DNA of 64,000 nt from Streptococcus salivarius. GTDB lineage: Bacteria; Bacillota; Bacilli; Lactobacillales; Streptococcaceae. The DNA is taken from the NCBI RefSeq assembly GCF_002094975.1, contig NZ_CP015283.1, positions 186,001 through 250,000 of the forward strand. The letters are read 5' to 3'. This document shows positions 30,811 to 41,109 of the stretch, in pieces; position 1 is the stretch's first letter; the number at the start of each line of letters is the position of its first letter. Both the position numbers and the translations under genes were made by a program. The notes under the pieces were generated by a model. The model searched no databases and was not told the origin of the DNA. It saw only the letters and a program-made list of their open reading frames with translations.

Positions 30811-32064
30811 TTATTTTATTTTTAAAGGAATAACAACTAGCACCACAAATTGATTTGACTGTATATTAATATTCAGATGTCCTTTCAGTTTCATGATTCT
30901 ATCATAACTACTTTTTATTCCTAGACCACGTCTATTAGGTAATTTTATAGATTTCATTCTGTCGTAATTGATATCTATTTCAGAAGTAAGTATAGGATTC
31001 GCCACTTTAAAGACTAATTTATTATTCTTAAAACGTAATACTATTTCAATTGGATTCGTTAATCCATTACGTTCAACCTCCTCTATTGCATTGTCGATAA
31101 TATTTCCGAGAATAGCGCAAGAATCTATAGCAATCGAACTTATATCTAAGTTATAGGGAATTTGTAAATCTAAATGAAACTGGACTCCATCTTTTTTCAT
31201 TTTAGATATTTTTTGATTTAATATAGCGTCAATTGGTATACATCCTGTAATCTTGCGATTAAAAACCTCCTGTCCCAGTATCTCTCGAGTTATTGCTTTG
31301 ATGTTTTCAAAATCATTACTATCTGCATAAAAATCTATTGAGGAAACAATATTTTTTAAATCATGTCTGAGAATTGCTAATTCTTCTTCTTGTTGAATGA
31401 TTTCACTGGTCATGCTATTTTCATCAAAAGAAATTTTGCCTTTGATAATATTATAATTTTTTTCACTCAAATAATTGTAAAGCACAATTATAACAATGTT
31501 TATCAATAATAAATAACTATCAAATATCAAAACTCGACTTAAAGGTAGTGACATCTTATATAACAGTAAAATAATAGACAAAAATGGAGGCAACGATAAG
31601 ATACCGTATTCTATTTTGTTCAGCTCAAATAGATTATCTATTTTAAAGTGTTTTAATCCTAACACAAATAAAAGCGTTAACAACATCAAAAAGAATTGGG
31701 CGAAAAAAATTACGATTTCTTTAGTTTGTTGAACTTGATGTAATAGCAATATTGCTATATCTTCTTGAATCAAAAACCAAAAAATCAGGAATAAATAATG
31801 AAATACCTTTTTCATAACATCTCCCGATAAAAAGAGGAAAAGAATCAGGAAAGTTAATAGCAAAGATAAGATTTTAAAATCTAACAATGTATTATGATTT
31901 ATTGTTATTGATGTGTGGCCAATAAAATAAACAAATAAGATCAAACAATAAAACTTGCTTTTGGAAATTCTGATCACAAAAAAGTGTTGTAAATAAAACC
32001 AAACAACAAAACTTTGGAATAAAAAAAGAGAGAGCAGCCCCACTGATTTATATACATCAATCAT
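30811..32064 (-). CDS. AgrC/ComD-type peptide-sensing histidine kinase
   Basis: A 417-residue sensor kinase. About six N-terminal helices (to residue 200) form the membrane sensor; then come the phosphorylation motif [10 protein letters not shown] near residue 230, the ATP-binding N-box [15 protein letters not shown] near residue 318 and the G-box [13 protein letters not shown] near residue 390. This is the HPK10/GHKL class that senses secreted peptides in quorum-controlled bacteriocin systems. It overlaps the regulator gene by four bases. The pheromone gene is not visible in this window. Confidence 0.9.
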   Translation of the reverse strand: MIDVYKSVGLLSLFLFQSFVVWFYLQHFFVIRISKSKFYCLILFVYFIGHTSITINHNTLLDFKILSLLLTFLILFLFLSGDVMKKVFHYLFLIFWFLIQEDIAILLLHQVQQTKEIVIFFAQFFLMLLTLLFVLGLKHFKIDNLFELNKIEYGILSLPPFLSIILLLYKMSLPLSRVLIFDSYLLLINIVIIVLYNYLSEKNYNIIKGKISFDENSMTSEIIQQEEELAILRHDLKNIVSSIDFYADSNDFENIKAITREILGQEVFNRKITGCIPIDAILNQKISKMKKDGVQFHLDLQIPYNLDISSIAIDSCAILGNIIDNAIEEVERNGLTNPIEIVLRFKNNKLVFKVANPILTSEIDINYDRMKSIKLPNRRGLGIKSSYDRIMKLKGHLNINIQSNQFVVLVVIPLKIK

Positions 32065-32789
32065 AAACCGAAACTCCTCTCAATAAAATGGCTATATGCT
32101 GTTCTCACGGCTTTCTTACGACTTCTACTAATAGCAATACAATTACCATTTATCATAGTTACATCATTCTGATTAAATGAGGATATATGGTTTAAATTAA
32201 TCATTGTTCCACTATTAACCCTAACAAAATGAGTTGAAGGTAATTCTTTTTCAATTGCTGATATCCTCCCGTAAAACGATGTATCACTACCACTAACTAA
32301 TTCAAGGTGGATTTTCCTTCCAAACTCAGAATATAGACACACAATATTATCTAAGCTTATTTGGAAATGTTCCGTACCTATCTGATAAAACATAAATTTT
32401 TGTTTTGCAGTTAATTCCACCAGAACATCCCTGAGAACCTCTCTCAATTTTTCAATAGATACAGGTTTTATTAGATAACGAAATGGAGAGACTTCAAAAC
32501 TTTCTAAAGCATATTGCTCATAGCTTGTGACATAAATGAGTATAAAGTTTTTATCAATATTTCTCAATAACTTAGCAGTCTCTATACCATTTAGACCCTC
32601 CATCTCAATATCTAAAAATATCAAATGATAGTTGTCAATTTGTCCACTCATGGTATTTACCAGACGGTCTCCTTTGTAATAGCCATCAATTTCATATTGA
32701 ACATTGATTTCATCAAAATATTCTGAAATATGAGTTTCTAAATTACTCACTTGTAAGCTATCATCATCACAAATTGCTACTTTATACAT
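32061..32789 (-). CDS. LytTR-family response regulator
   Basis: A 242-residue regulator. The receiver domain (residues 1-120) has the acidic pocket CDDD at residues 7-10 and the phospho-acceptor Asp60 in IFLDIEM; the C-terminal LytTR DNA-binding domain (about 135-240) includes [17 protein letters not shown]. Relatives are BlpR, ComE and AgrA, which usually bind repeated sites upstream of weak -35 boxes, matching the architecture of the four palindromic modules here. That it acts on them is inference from proximity and type. Co-transcribed with the kinase. Confidence 0.92.
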   Translation of the reverse strand: MYKVAICDDDSLQVSNLETHISEYFDEINVQYEIDGYYKGDRLVNTMSGQIDNYHLIFLDIEMEGLNGIETAKLLRNIDKNFILIYVTSYEQYALESFEVSPFRYLIKPVSIEKLREVLRDVLVELTAKQKFMFYQIGTEHFQISLDNIVCLYSEFGRKIHLELVSGSDTSFYGRISAIEKELPSTHFVRVNSGTMINLNHISSFNQNDVTMINGNCIAISRSRKKAVRTAYSHFIERSFGL

Positions 32790-32826
32790 CTGTCTCTATA
32801 AATTCCTTTTTCTAATATTATATCAT

Positions 32827-33579
32827 TCAAAACGCCTTACTTTCAAACCCTTTCACGGTAGCAATCAATAACAGTATACAAAGCAAAAAATAACTTAGTA
32901 AATGAATTAGAGATAATCCAATTGTAAAGTGATAATTAGGCACAACAAAAAAATATCCAGGAATAAATTTAGAAATCATAGTAATATTTGATAGAAGTTG
33001 ACATAAAAAGTAAACACCTAGACTTGCAAACGAAGCCATTATTGCCGAAATATTTAGTGATAGATAAAAAGCAATGCTAGCAAGCAAAATAATAAATCCT
33101 AAATTCACTAAACTAACTACTATTGATTGTACATTTGTAGCATGTAGCTCCCAAAAACGTGTATAACCGAACTCAGTATGAGATATAAAGCAAATATAAG
33201 TGACTAACGACGTCAAGCAATTTAAGATATATAAAAATAATATTGATAGGATAACAACAATATACTTAGAGACTATCAATATTTTCTTACTAGTGACTCT
33301 ATTTACCTCTAATAAAATTTGTCCTCCTTGAATCTCTCCTCCTAAAATAAAGGAAGAAGTATATAAAATTAATAATAACGGGATAGTTAATATTAATAAA
33401 AATGTCCACATCGTGGTGATAAAGGTAACTAAATCTAATTTAGCCCCTATTTTTACAAAGTCCCAATGTAAAAAGGCACCAAAACCATAAATCAAAGACC
33501 ACAATGATAGTATAGCTAATATAATAAAATTTTTCCGTTTCAATAATTTATATAGTTCTGCTAAAACGATTGATTGCAT
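32827..33579 (-). CDS. ABC-2 type permease, probable immunity exporter subunit
   Basis: A 250-residue membrane protein with six helices and a basic N-terminus (LAELYKLLKRKNF), of the kind paired with BcrA/LanF-type ATPases in bacteriocin or lantibiotic self-protection. Starts three bases after the ATPase stop, so the two are co-translated. Local base composition is very AT-rich compared with the flanking housekeeping genes. Substrate unknown. Confidence 0.78.
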   Translation of the reverse strand: MQSIVLAELYKLLKRKNFIILAILSLWSLIYGFGAFLHWDFVKIGAKLDLVTFITTMWTFLLILTIPLLLILYTSSFILGGEIQGGQILLEVNRVTSKKILIVSKYIVVILSILFLYILNCLTSLVTYICFISHTEFGYTRFWELHATNVQSIVVSLVNLGFIILLASIAFYLSLNISAIMASFASLGVYFLCQLLSNITMISKFIPGYFFVVPNYHFTIGLSLIHLLSYFLLCILLLIATVKGFESKAF

Positions 33580-33582
33580 TTT

Positions 33583-34449
33583 TTACCCCCTAAATAATTC
33601 TTCAATAGAGTCACTCACCGTGATTTCTTTTATCTCACAATTATATTTATAAATGAGCTTCAGGATCGAATTCAATAACATCATATCATGTGGTAAGATT
33701 ATCTGACCTTCTTTTAGGGTAACTAATTTACTAAGACTTTGTTCCAACTCCGGCACTGCATATTCTAAAGTAATAATTATTTTATTTTTTCCTAGTTTAG
33801 TATGTGTTTCAATACTCTTTCCATTTATAAATAGGAAATAATCACAAATTTCTTCAATTTCATGTAACTGATGTGATGAGATTAATATTGTAACCCCTTT
33901 TTCACGACGTAACTTCACAATATAGTCTAAAAGAACTCTAACTCCTGCAGGATCTAAACCCACAAAAGGTTCATCTAGAATCAGAAACTCAGGGTCATCT
34001 AACAAGGCCAATGCCAAACCCAATCTCTGCTTCATGCCAAACGAGTAAGATTTTACTAGTTTTTTGCTACTATCTAAACCCACAAATTTTAACAACTTAT
34101 TAATCCGTTTATCTAGTCCACTCTTATCAAATGATGAAGAATACATAGAGAATAATTTCAAATTATCATATGCAGAAAAATCTTCAAATAATTTACAATC
34201 TAGAAGAAAACCGATTTTATTTAAACTATTTCTTTTAGTATTATATTCTGAATCCCCTTTAAATTGAATTTTACCTTTTGTGCGTGGAGTAAGTCCTAAG
34301 ATCATCTTCATTAAAGTAGTCTTTCCACAGCCATTCTTCCCAATTAAGCCAACAATGTCACCTCTTTGAATTTCGAAATTGAGATTGGTTAATACCTCTT
34401 GTTTTCCAAATGATTTATTCAAATGACAGACTCGTAATATTGTATTCAT
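33583..34449 (-). CDS. ABC transporter ATPase, BcrA/LanF-like, probable immunity exporter subunit
   Basis: A 288-residue ATPase beginning MNTILRVCHLNKSFGKQEVL. Walker A is GKNGCGKTT near residue 40, the signature is the variant YSFGMKQRLGLA near residue 135, and Walker B with the catalytic Glu is EFLILDEPFVGLDPAG. Only one domain, with no membrane part; the permease is the next gene. The start at 34449 has GGAGG upstream and lies inside the 3' end of a broken ABC gene in another frame. Export of an antimicrobial peptide is the usual job of the family. Confidence 0.88.
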   Translation of the reverse strand: MNTILRVCHLNKSFGKQEVLTNLNFEIQRGDIVGLIGKNGCGKTTLMKMILGLTPRTKGKIQFKGDSEYNTKRNSLNKIGFLLDCKLFEDFSAYDNLKLFSMYSSSFDKSGLDKRINKLLKFVGLDSSKKLVKSYSFGMKQRLGLALALLDDPEFLILDEPFVGLDPAGVRVLLDYIVKLRREKGVTILISSHQLHEIEEICDYFLFINGKSIETHTKLGKNKIIITLEYAVPELEQSLSKLVTLKEGQIILPHDMMLLNSILKLIYKYNCEIKEITVSDSIEELFRG

Positions 34450-34619
34450 GGTGATTACCTCCATCAGTTGCAGTATACATTAAAAAATCATTGAATTTAT
34501 CAAAAGTTTCAAGTAATAATTCATACTTGTCTTTTGCAATAATTTTACCTTTTTCCATAAAAGTTATAGAATCAAATCTTTTTAAAAATGGCTTTAATAA
34601 AGCTATTTAAAATGTGTCA
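34415..34619 (-). pseudogene. C-terminal remnant of an ABC exporter ATPase
   Basis: An open frame without a start codon encodes LKRFDSITFMEKGKIIAKD followed by KYELLLETFDKFNDF, the typical end of a peptide-exporter nucleotide-binding domain (after the H-loop: D-I-x-F-M-x-x-G-K-I-x-x-x-x-x-Y-x-E-L-L). Everything upstream is missing; a stop lies just before. It overlaps the start of the intact ATPase gene by 35 bases, as expected of neighbours in an operon. Probably the tail of a lantibiotic-type or other peptide exporter lost by deletion. Confidence 0.65.
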
Positions 34620-34780
34620 ACTATTATTAATAAGGCATTCTATATGTTTTTAGTTTAGCTTAAAATATCAAAATCAACTTTCTTTTGTATCATTTTGTTG
34701 TTTTTTTTGTAGTAAATAGTAAAAAACTATTTATTCATTACATTTTCAGTTCTTAAGACAGCCAATTATTTTGCGAGTGT

Positions 34781-34873
34781 AGTGAGCATATACTGAGACT
34801 TGACGCTGTGATAATGACGCCTAAAACTTTGTAGTCATAAGCGTTGGGAAGTTTTGAGACCTTAGGCTCAAAA
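34781..34873. repeat. 93-base dispersed repeat, copy 2
   Basis: Same length and end blocks as 1543-1635, including an identical final 27 bases at 34847-34873. The rest of the 34620-35010 gap is AT-rich and shows no coding potential apart from the helicase terminator. Confidence 0.6.
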
Positions 34874-34934
34874 GAAAAATTTATCTTCAAACTAAATAAG
34901 CTCTTTTGAGTTTCCAAAAAGGTTTGATAATAAT

Positions 34935-34964
34935 CAAAAAAGCTGAAACACTTTGGTTTCAACC
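34935..34964 (-). terminator. Terminator of the DEAD-box helicase gene
   Basis: Minus-strand stem GTTGAAAC/GTTTCAGC with a six-base loop and TTTTTT after it. Confidence 0.78.
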
Positions 34965-35010
34965 TCTTGAATTTTTAAATTAAAATTTGCTTTCACCTAA
35001 AAGCCTGAGC

Positions 35011-36354
35011 CTAGAAACTTTGCTTCTTAGCTTTACGCTCAGCACGCCCCTTAGCACGGTTAGCCGCACGGCGCTCACGTTTGCGTTTTTCATCAACCTT
35101 CCACTGAATTTTCTTCTTGTAGCCAGGCTTGATTTTTTTCTTTTTCTTCTTAACCAAACCGATCATTTCCGTATCAAGTTTTTGATAGGCTTTTTCACGG
35201 TTGGCACGACGGTCACGGTCATAGGTATCTTGAAACTCGCCGTCCTTATAGACTTTAGGGTCAAAGGTAATCCCCATCTTTTCAAGCTCACGAATATCTG
35301 AGTCGTCACTTGGTTGATAAAGGGTAATGGCTGTTCCTGACAAACCATTACGTCCTGTACGCCCCACACGGTGAACAAAGAAGGACAAGTCTTGAGGGAT
35401 AGCATCATTGATAACATGGCTAACCCCTTCAATATCAATCCCACGCGCTGCAAGGTCAGTCGCTACAATGTACTCAAAATCAAGCTTCTTGACTTGATTC
35501 ATGATACGCTTACGCTCACGTGGTGGAATACCTCCATGAATTTTGGCAACCTTAAGACCATTTGACACTAGGTAGCTGTGCAAATCGTCTGCACGTTCCT
35601 TGGTATTAACGAAAATCATTGCCAGGTATGGTTGCATCCCCTTAAGCATCTCAAGAATCTGTTCATTCTTGTTGCGACCCTTAGTAGATACCAACCAGTT
35701 ATCAATGGTATCAGCAATAACTGTTGAAGTTTTGATTTGTTCCATGACGGGATTGGTCAAATACTTCTTCAAGAATGGCTGTAATTTTTGAGGAATGGTT
35801 GCTGAGAAGACCAAAATTTGCACTTCTTTAGGAAGGCTTGCCGCAATCTTGTCCACAGTATCCAAGAATCCCATGTCCATGGTCATATCAGCTTCGTCAA
35901 CAACAAAGGTATGGGCCTTGTGGATAGCCAAGTCACCAGACTTAACTAGGTCATAGATACGCCCTGGTGTACCGATAACAATATGAGGTTGGGCTACCTT
36001 GAGTTTCTCAATCTGACGTTGCTTGTCTGTACCACCCACATAGTTAACAACACGAATTTCTGTATCAGAGTGTTTAGCAATCTGTTTTGTCGCTTGGTAA
36101 ATCTGTGTCGCCAATTCACGTGATGGCGCTGTGATAACAACTTGAACATCTCCACTCTTTGGATTGAGTTTCTCAAAAATTGGCAAAAGGAAGGTATGTG
36201 TCTTCCCTAAACCCGTCTTTGATTCACCAACCAAATCACGACCTGAACGGACTACAGGAATCAATTTCTGTTGAACAGGTGTTGGCTCCTTAAACTTAAT
36301 CTCGTCAAGAGCCTCCTGAATAAATGTTTTAAAATTAAAATCTTTAAATGACAT
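35011..36354 (-). CDS. DEAD-box ATP-dependent RNA helicase (CshB-like)
   Basis: A 447-residue RNA helicase with all core motifs: Q motif PTPVQQKLIP near residue 22, motif I ESKTGLGKT near 45, motif II VDEADMTMDM near 152, motif III SAT near 182, and motif VI HRVGRTGR near 335. The tail (about 380-447) is strongly basic, for RNA binding. Likely helps ribosome assembly or mRNA turnover, especially in the cold. Monocistronic between its terminator and the division operon. Confidence 0.95.
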   Translation of the reverse strand: MSFKDFNFKTFIQEALDEIKFKEPTPVQQKLIPVVRSGRDLVGESKTGLGKTHTFLLPIFEKLNPKSGDVQVVITAPSRELATQIYQATKQIAKHSDTEIRVVNYVGGTDKQRQIEKLKVAQPHIVIGTPGRIYDLVKSGDLAIHKAHTFVVDEADMTMDMGFLDTVDKIAASLPKEVQILVFSATIPQKLQPFLKKYLTNPVMEQIKTSTVIADTIDNWLVSTKGRNKNEQILEMLKGMQPYLAMIFVNTKERADDLHSYLVSNGLKVAKIHGGIPPRERKRIMNQVKKLDFEYIVATDLAARGIDIEGVSHVINDAIPQDLSFFVHRVGRTGRNGLSGTAITLYQPSDDSDIRELEKMGITFDPKVYKDGEFQDTYDRDRRANREKAYQKLDTEMIGLVKKKKKKIKPGYKKKIQWKVDEKRKRERRAANRAKGRAERKAKKQSF

Positions 36355-36427
36355 GTTTATTTACTTCTTTTCTATCTAGTCTATCCCTATCATTATAACA
36401 AAAAAAGAGCATTTCTGCTCCTTTCAT

Positions 36428-37450
36428 TTATTTCATAACGTTTCCAAGAACCATCCAAAGGGTAATGGCACTTGCAAGTGCTCCAACGGTCCAAAGGAAA
36501 GCATCAACCTTCCACTCTGACCATTTGTCACCCTTACCTGAAAGACCACCCAATTCTAGGTGATGGTGGAATGGTGTCATACGGAAAATACGACGACCTT
36601 CTCCATACTTACGCTTAGTGTATTTGAAATAGCTGACCTGTAGCATGACAGAAGCTGTCTCAAAGACATAAACCACACCAATCAAGAGTAGGGTCCACTC
36701 TACACGTAAGGCAATAGAGATAACTGCAAGCATAGCTCCAAGTGACAAGGAACCAACATCTCCCATAAAGACCTTGGCTGGCTTGTGGTTAAAGACGAAG
36801 AAGCCAAGAAGAGCACCAATCATAGTGATAATGATGGTCAAGATAGCGAACTCACCCTTGACAAAAGCGATAATCCCATAGGCAATCAAGCTGATAACCA
36901 CAGAGATAGAAGCTAAACCATCAATACCATCTGTCAAGTTCACAGCATTTGAGAAACCAACAATCCAGAATAGGACAAAGAGAACATAGAAGACACCGAG
37001 ATGAATGGTTAATCCACCAATAACTAAGCTATCTGTCCCACTAGGGAGTACGTGGATAAAGTAGAAAAGCAAACCCGCAATAATCTGCAAGGCCATCTTT
37101 TGCCAAGGTTTAAGTCCCTCATTGATTTGACGGAAAATCTTAAGGAAATCATCAAGGAAACCAATGATTCCATAAATCAAAATGACAAAGAGAATCCCCG
37201 CTGTGGCACCATAGGCTTGGTGTCCCTCGCTAAAGACGTGGAAGTTGAAAATCAAGCTAACCAAGATGGCAACCACTAGGAAGACTGTCCCTCCCATAGT
37301 TGGCGTCCCAGCCTTAGCCAAATGCTGCTTCACATCTTCATGCATTTGTTGGCCACCGATTTTCTTGATTTTGTAGTAAGTAATAAAGTGAGGCATGGCG
37401 AGCACCGTCAACACAAAGGCGGCCACGCCTGCTATCAGACTCATAGTCAT
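36428..37450 (-). CDS. mraY: Phospho-N-acetylmuramoyl-pentapeptide transferase
   Basis: A 340-residue ten-helix enzyme that moves phospho-MurNAc-pentapeptide onto undecaprenyl phosphate to make lipid I. Family blocks are clear: [12 protein letters not shown] near residue 48, FLDDFLKIF near 98, [13 protein letters not shown] near 170 and [11 protein letters not shown] near 228, plus the HHHLELGG motif near 295. Last gene of the rsmH-ftsL-pbp2X-mraY operon; it starts one base from the pbp2X stop. Confidence 0.98.
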   Translation of the reverse strand: MTMSLIAGVAAFVLTVLAMPHFITYYKIKKIGGQQMHEDVKQHLAKAGTPTMGGTVFLVVAILVSLIFNFHVFSEGHQAYGATAGILFVILIYGIIGFLDDFLKIFRQINEGLKPWQKMALQIIAGLLFYFIHVLPSGTDSLVIGGLTIHLGVFYVLFVLFWIVGFSNAVNLTDGIDGLASISVVISLIAYGIIAFVKGEFAILTIIITMIGALLGFFVFNHKPAKVFMGDVGSLSLGAMLAVISIALRVEWTLLLIGVVYVFETASVMLQVSYFKYTKRKYGEGRRIFRMTPFHHHLELGGLSGKGDKWSEWKVDAFLWTVGALASAITLWMVLGNVMK

Positions 37451-37451
37451 C

Positions 37452-39719
37452 TTAGTCTCCTAAAGTAATGGTAATCTTCTTGGTTTTAGACAGGGCTTTT
37501 CCTGCCGCAACACTTTGTTTGGTAACAGTCCCTGACTTGCTACCCTTGTAAGTAATTTTAATGCCTTTCCATTTAGCAAAGGTTTCAACGTTCTTCTTGG
37601 TCCAACCATACATGTCTGGAAGTTCTGTGAAGTCATTGGTCATGATAAGAATCTGTTCATTAGCCTTAATATTGGCTTTGGCATCTACAGAAACCTTCTC
37701 AATCTTATCACCAACACCCAAAACAATCGGATGAATCAAGTTTTGACGAAGGGTGTTAGCTGTCTCACCTGGACGCTTACCGATAATATCGCCAGTTTGA
37801 TAGCTCGTTTCTTCGGTCTTTTCACTACCTTCAGAAACAGAAGTATCTAGGGTGTCGCCCATAGACATGGCTTCTTCCAAAACCGGGTTAACCACAGTCG
37901 CATAGAAATTATTATCCCAGGTCTTAGGCTCTTGAACAGTCACATACATGATGTATTCTGGATCATCTGCAGGAACCATGGCCACAACTGAGTTGAGAGT
38001 TTCATTAGCCCCATCTTTGTAAGTCCCAGTCTTTTCATCGGCAACTTGAGCCGTTCCTGACTTAACTGAAACGTCATAATTGCCGACCTGGATAATCGGT
38101 GAACCTTCAGATTTATTGTAAAGAGTACCGAACTCTGGGTCTGTGCCAACAGAAATCATATAATTACGAGTTTCAGAGGCGGCCTGCTTAGAAACTGGCT
38201 TGCCGATAACTTCTTTCTTAGCTGTACGGACAGTACCTTGGTTAACATCAGCAACCTGTTTAATAAACTGAGGTTCCAGCATAATACCTTTGTTAGAAAT
38301 TGCGGTAAAGGCTCGAAGCATTTGTACCTGAGTCACTGAAATCCCTTGTCCAAAAGACGATTGAGCGATATTAACAGAGTTTCGAGAGACAACACCAGAA
38401 GACTCACCTACCATACCAAAGCGAGTTGGAAGACCAAATTTGTAGAGAGAAAGGTAGTTAGACCAGACTTTGTCCCCCATCTCTTGTTCCAAAATGGTCA
38501 TACCAACGTTACTTGAATAGGAGAACCCTTGGGCAAATGACATGTTTTGACCTGTTGAGATACCTTCATTGATTGACCAGTCATTGATTTCAACGTCGTC
38601 AACCTTAATACCGTTGGCATTACTATAGGTCGCATTCGGGTTGAAGCTTCCATTGTTAATAGCAGCTGACAAGAGCATGACCTTCATGGTTGATCCAGGC
38701 TCATACTGGGCTTCGTAAAGACGGTTAACCCAGTCATAGTTCTTCTTAGCCTGTCCCTCAAGGGTATCAGAATTATAGGTCGGACGTTGTGTCGTTGCAA
38801 GGATCTCACCTGTCTTAGCATTAACAACTGTCGCTGAAGCATTTACCCCTTTTGTCTGCTCCATAAAGGTATCCATCTGCGTTTCTAGGAAGGTTTGAAG
38901 AGGCGCTGACAAGGTTGTATAGATGTTCTTACCATCGATAGCTTCCTTGGTAATGGTTTCCGTACCTAGAAGCGTATTACCGTTTTTATCCTTCTCATAG
39001 ATGGCTTCACCATCTGTCCCTGTCAAAAGGCTATTAAGCGAACGCTCCAAACCAGTTTGGCCAATCAAAGAATAAGAGCCGTCTTTTTTATTTTCAACAG
39101 CTTCGGCACGACCAAGAAACTCTGATGCGAAGGTCCCATTAGGGTACATACGTGACGTTGTTGCTTCAAAGGCCATCCCCTTAATTCCCGCATCTTTAAA
39201 GGCTTTTTCTAGCTCTTCTTTAACAGAGTAGGTAATTCCCTTCCCCTTTAGTCCAAAGGAAACCTGATAGGCACCCTTGGTACGTAATTGGGCCAAGGCA
39301 GCACTCTTTTCAATTCCTAGCTTATCCTTTAAAATATCGGCAACCTTGTCAAACTGACTATCTTGGACATAGAGTTTTTCTTGAGTCGCTGACACATAGC
39401 TGGTAGACACGATTGCGTAAATGGCATAACTGGTTGAATCCTCAGCCAAAACATTTCCATTTCGGTCGTAAATCGTACCACGCTTAGCAGCCACTGTGGT
39501 CTTAGTGTTATAAGACTTAGCAGCCTGGGTCGACAAATCGACACCAAACTTACTGTCTGTCCCGATAATCACCACAAAGTTGATAATAAAGACGAAAAAG
39601 ATAAAGATACTAAGAACCATAAGGTTCTGACCAACGTGCTGTCGGTTCTGGGCTGGCTTTCGCCTATCCCTAACGACATAGTTTAGAAATAAATGTTTAA
39701 GTTTTCTTAATCTGTTCAT
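37452..39719 (-). CDS. pbp2X: Penicillin-binding protein 2X
   Basis: A 755-residue class B transpeptidase of septal peptidoglycan synthesis. One N-terminal helix, a dimerisation domain, the transpeptidase with catalytic Ser343 in PGSTMKV, SSN near residue 400 and KSGTAQV near residue 555, then two C-terminal PASTA domains. Length and order match pneumococcal PBP2x, the first target of beta-lactams. The STMK, SSN and KSG motifs are all wild type. Four bases follow before ftsL. Confidence 0.97.
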   Translation of the reverse strand: MNRLRKLKHLFLNYVVRDRRKPAQNRQHVGQNLMVLSIFIFFVFIINFVVIIGTDSKFGVDLSTQAAKSYNTKTTVAAKRGTIYDRNGNVLAEDSTSYAIYAIVSTSYVSATQEKLYVQDSQFDKVADILKDKLGIEKSAALAQLRTKGAYQVSFGLKGKGITYSVKEELEKAFKDAGIKGMAFEATTSRMYPNGTFASEFLGRAEAVENKKDGSYSLIGQTGLERSLNSLLTGTDGEAIYEKDKNGNTLLGTETITKEAIDGKNIYTTLSAPLQTFLETQMDTFMEQTKGVNASATVVNAKTGEILATTQRPTYNSDTLEGQAKKNYDWVNRLYEAQYEPGSTMKVMLLSAAINNGSFNPNATYSNANGIKVDDVEINDWSINEGISTGQNMSFAQGFSYSSNVGMTILEQEMGDKVWSNYLSLYKFGLPTRFGMVGESSGVVSRNSVNIAQSSFGQGISVTQVQMLRAFTAISNKGIMLEPQFIKQVADVNQGTVRTAKKEVIGKPVSKQAASETRNYMISVGTDPEFGTLYNKSEGSPIIQVGNYDVSVKSGTAQVADEKTGTYKDGANETLNSVVAMVPADDPEYIMYVTVQEPKTWDNNFYATVVNPVLEEAMSMGDTLDTSVSEGSEKTEETSYQTGDIIGKRPGETANTLRQNLIHPIVLGVGDKIEKVSVDAKANIKANEQILIMTNDFTELPDMYGWTKKNVETFAKWKGIKITYKGSKSGTVTKQSVAAGKALSKTKKITITLGD

Positions 39720-39722
39720 TGG

Positions 39723-40043
39723 CTATTTCACACTCTTAATACTATCGTTATTAATAGACAGGCCTGCCTTATTAGCAATCTCTTTAATACGGTCAGAGTT
39801 AGTCAACTCATTAACCGCCTGCTTAGCATTATTAAGCTCTGTTTTTTCATCGCTAATCTTGCTATTAAGGTCTGTGATTTGTTGCTTGATAGCCTGATTA
39901 CGCCCTTGTAAAAATACAACAGCGATACTCATCACAATAGCTGTCAAAACAATTGCCGAATAGAAGGCCTTTTCCATACGCGTCATAAAACGAATATGGT
40001 TTCTAATGGCTCTATTAACAATCTGATGTTCCTTATTTCCCAT
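39723..40043 (-). CDS. ftsL: Cell division protein FtsL
   Basis: A 106-residue bitopic membrane protein: cytoplasmic basic part, one helix at about residues 26-45 (FYSAIVLTAIVMSIAVVFL), then an extracytoplasmic coiled coil (KQQITDLNSKISDEKTELN). It bridges divisome proteins DivIC and DivIB. Low sequence conservation is normal; the call rests on topology and the fixed operon position between rsmH and pbp2X. Confidence 0.92.
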   Translation of the reverse strand: MGNKEHQIVNRAIRNHIRFMTRMEKAFYSAIVLTAIVMSIAVVFLQGRNQAIKQQITDLNSKISDEKTELNNAKQAVNELTNSDRIKEIANKAGLSINNDSIKSVK

Positions 40044-40045
40044 AA

Positions 40046-40996
40046 TTATTTCCTGATTTTTTTAGCCACACGCAATTTAGCAGAATGCGAGCGGTTATTA
40101 GCTTCTAATTCTTCCTGACTAGGTAGGATTGGCTTACGATTAACTAAGGCTACCTTAGGTTGGAGGTCTTCAGGAATAAAGGGTAAACCTTTAGGCACAT
40201 CTACCGTACTGGCTTCCTTGAAAAGCTGTTTAGTCAATCGATCCTCCAAAGAATGGAAGGTAATGACCGAAATACGACCATCTACAGCAAGTAAATCCAA
40301 GGCCTCTTGAATAGACTCATCCGCAGCACCAAGCTCATCATTCACTTCGATGCGAATAGCTTGGAAAATTTGCTTAGCTGGATGGCCCTTCTTCTTCAAT
40401 TCCTTAGCAGGCTTAGCTGATTTAATGATTTCCGCCAGTTCCGTCGTGGTCTCAATTGGTTTAACCTGACGAGCCCGTTCAATCTTACGTGCAATCTGTT
40501 TAGAGAACTTGTCCTCACCATACTTGAAGAAAATACGCACCAAATCGTTGTAAGGATAGGTATTGACCACATCATAAGCGGTCAAGCTCGCCTCCTCATT
40601 CATGCGCATATCCAGCTTGGCATCCTGTTTATAGGAGAAACCACGCTCACGCTCATCCAACTGTGGGCTAGAGACACCCAAGTCATAGAGAATGCCATCA
40701 ATTTCAGACACCCCCAAGGCTTCAAGATTGGACTTGAGATTACGGAAATTATCCTTGATGAAAGTCACCATACCCTTATCAATATAGTCCTTAAGACGCA
40801 CTTGAGCATTATCAATAGCCTTTTGATCCTGATCAAAGCAGTACAAATGACCCTTTTCAGATAATTGCGACAAAAGATAAGACGAATGTCCTGCGCCACC
40901 CAAGGTCGCATCAACATAGATGCCATCGGGCTTGATATCAAGCATATCAACAGTTTCGTGTAAAAGAACGGTTACATGGTGAAATTCATTAGTCAT
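40046..40996 (-). CDS. rsmH: 16S rRNA (cytosine-1402-N4) methyltransferase, probably leaderless
   Basis: A 316-residue SAM-dependent methyltransferase. The start motif [14 protein letters not shown], the SAM-binding block [11 protein letters not shown] near residue 30 and [11 protein letters not shown] near residue 105 are diagnostic. It opens the division/cell-wall operon. No ribosome site precedes the ATG; instead an extended -10 TGCTATAAT ends seven bases upstream, so the operon message seems to begin at the start codon. Confidence 0.96.
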   Translation of the reverse strand: MTNEFHHVTVLLHETVDMLDIKPDGIYVDATLGGAGHSSYLLSQLSEKGHLYCFDQDQKAIDNAQVRLKDYIDKGMVTFIKDNFRNLKSNLEALGVSEIDGILYDLGVSSPQLDERERGFSYKQDAKLDMRMNEEASLTAYDVVNTYPYNDLVRIFFKYGEDKFSKQIARKIERARQVKPIETTTELAEIIKSAKPAKELKKKGHPAKQIFQAIRIEVNDELGAADESIQEALDLLAVDGRISVITFHSLEDRLTKQLFKEASTVDVPKGLPFIPEDLQPKVALVNRKPILPSQEELEANNRSHSAKLRVAKKIRK

Positions 40997-41003
40997 AACT
41001 TTT

Positions 41004-41012
41004 ATTATAGCA
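41004..41012 (-). promoter_or_regulatory. Extended -10 promoter of the rsmH operon, leaderless placement
   Basis: Minus-strand TGC-TATAAT (hexamer 41009-41004); seven bases separate it from the ATG at 40996. A partial -35 (GAGACA) lies 18 bases upstream of the hexamer. Confidence 0.62.
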
Positions 41013-41056
41013 CAAGAATAGAGAAATTGTCTCGTTCTGTAAGTATACAGGATAGT

Positions 41057-41088
41057 AAAAGAGCCAGATCCAAGGCCTGACTCTTTAG
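41057..41088 (-). terminator. Terminator after the lipoprotein pseudogene
   Basis: Minus-strand stem with outer arms AAGAGTCAG/CTGGCTCTT, followed by TTTACT; it separates the pseudogene from the rsmH promoter. Confidence 0.7.
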
Positions 41089-41109
41089 TTGCTATACCGT
41101 TTGATAAGA

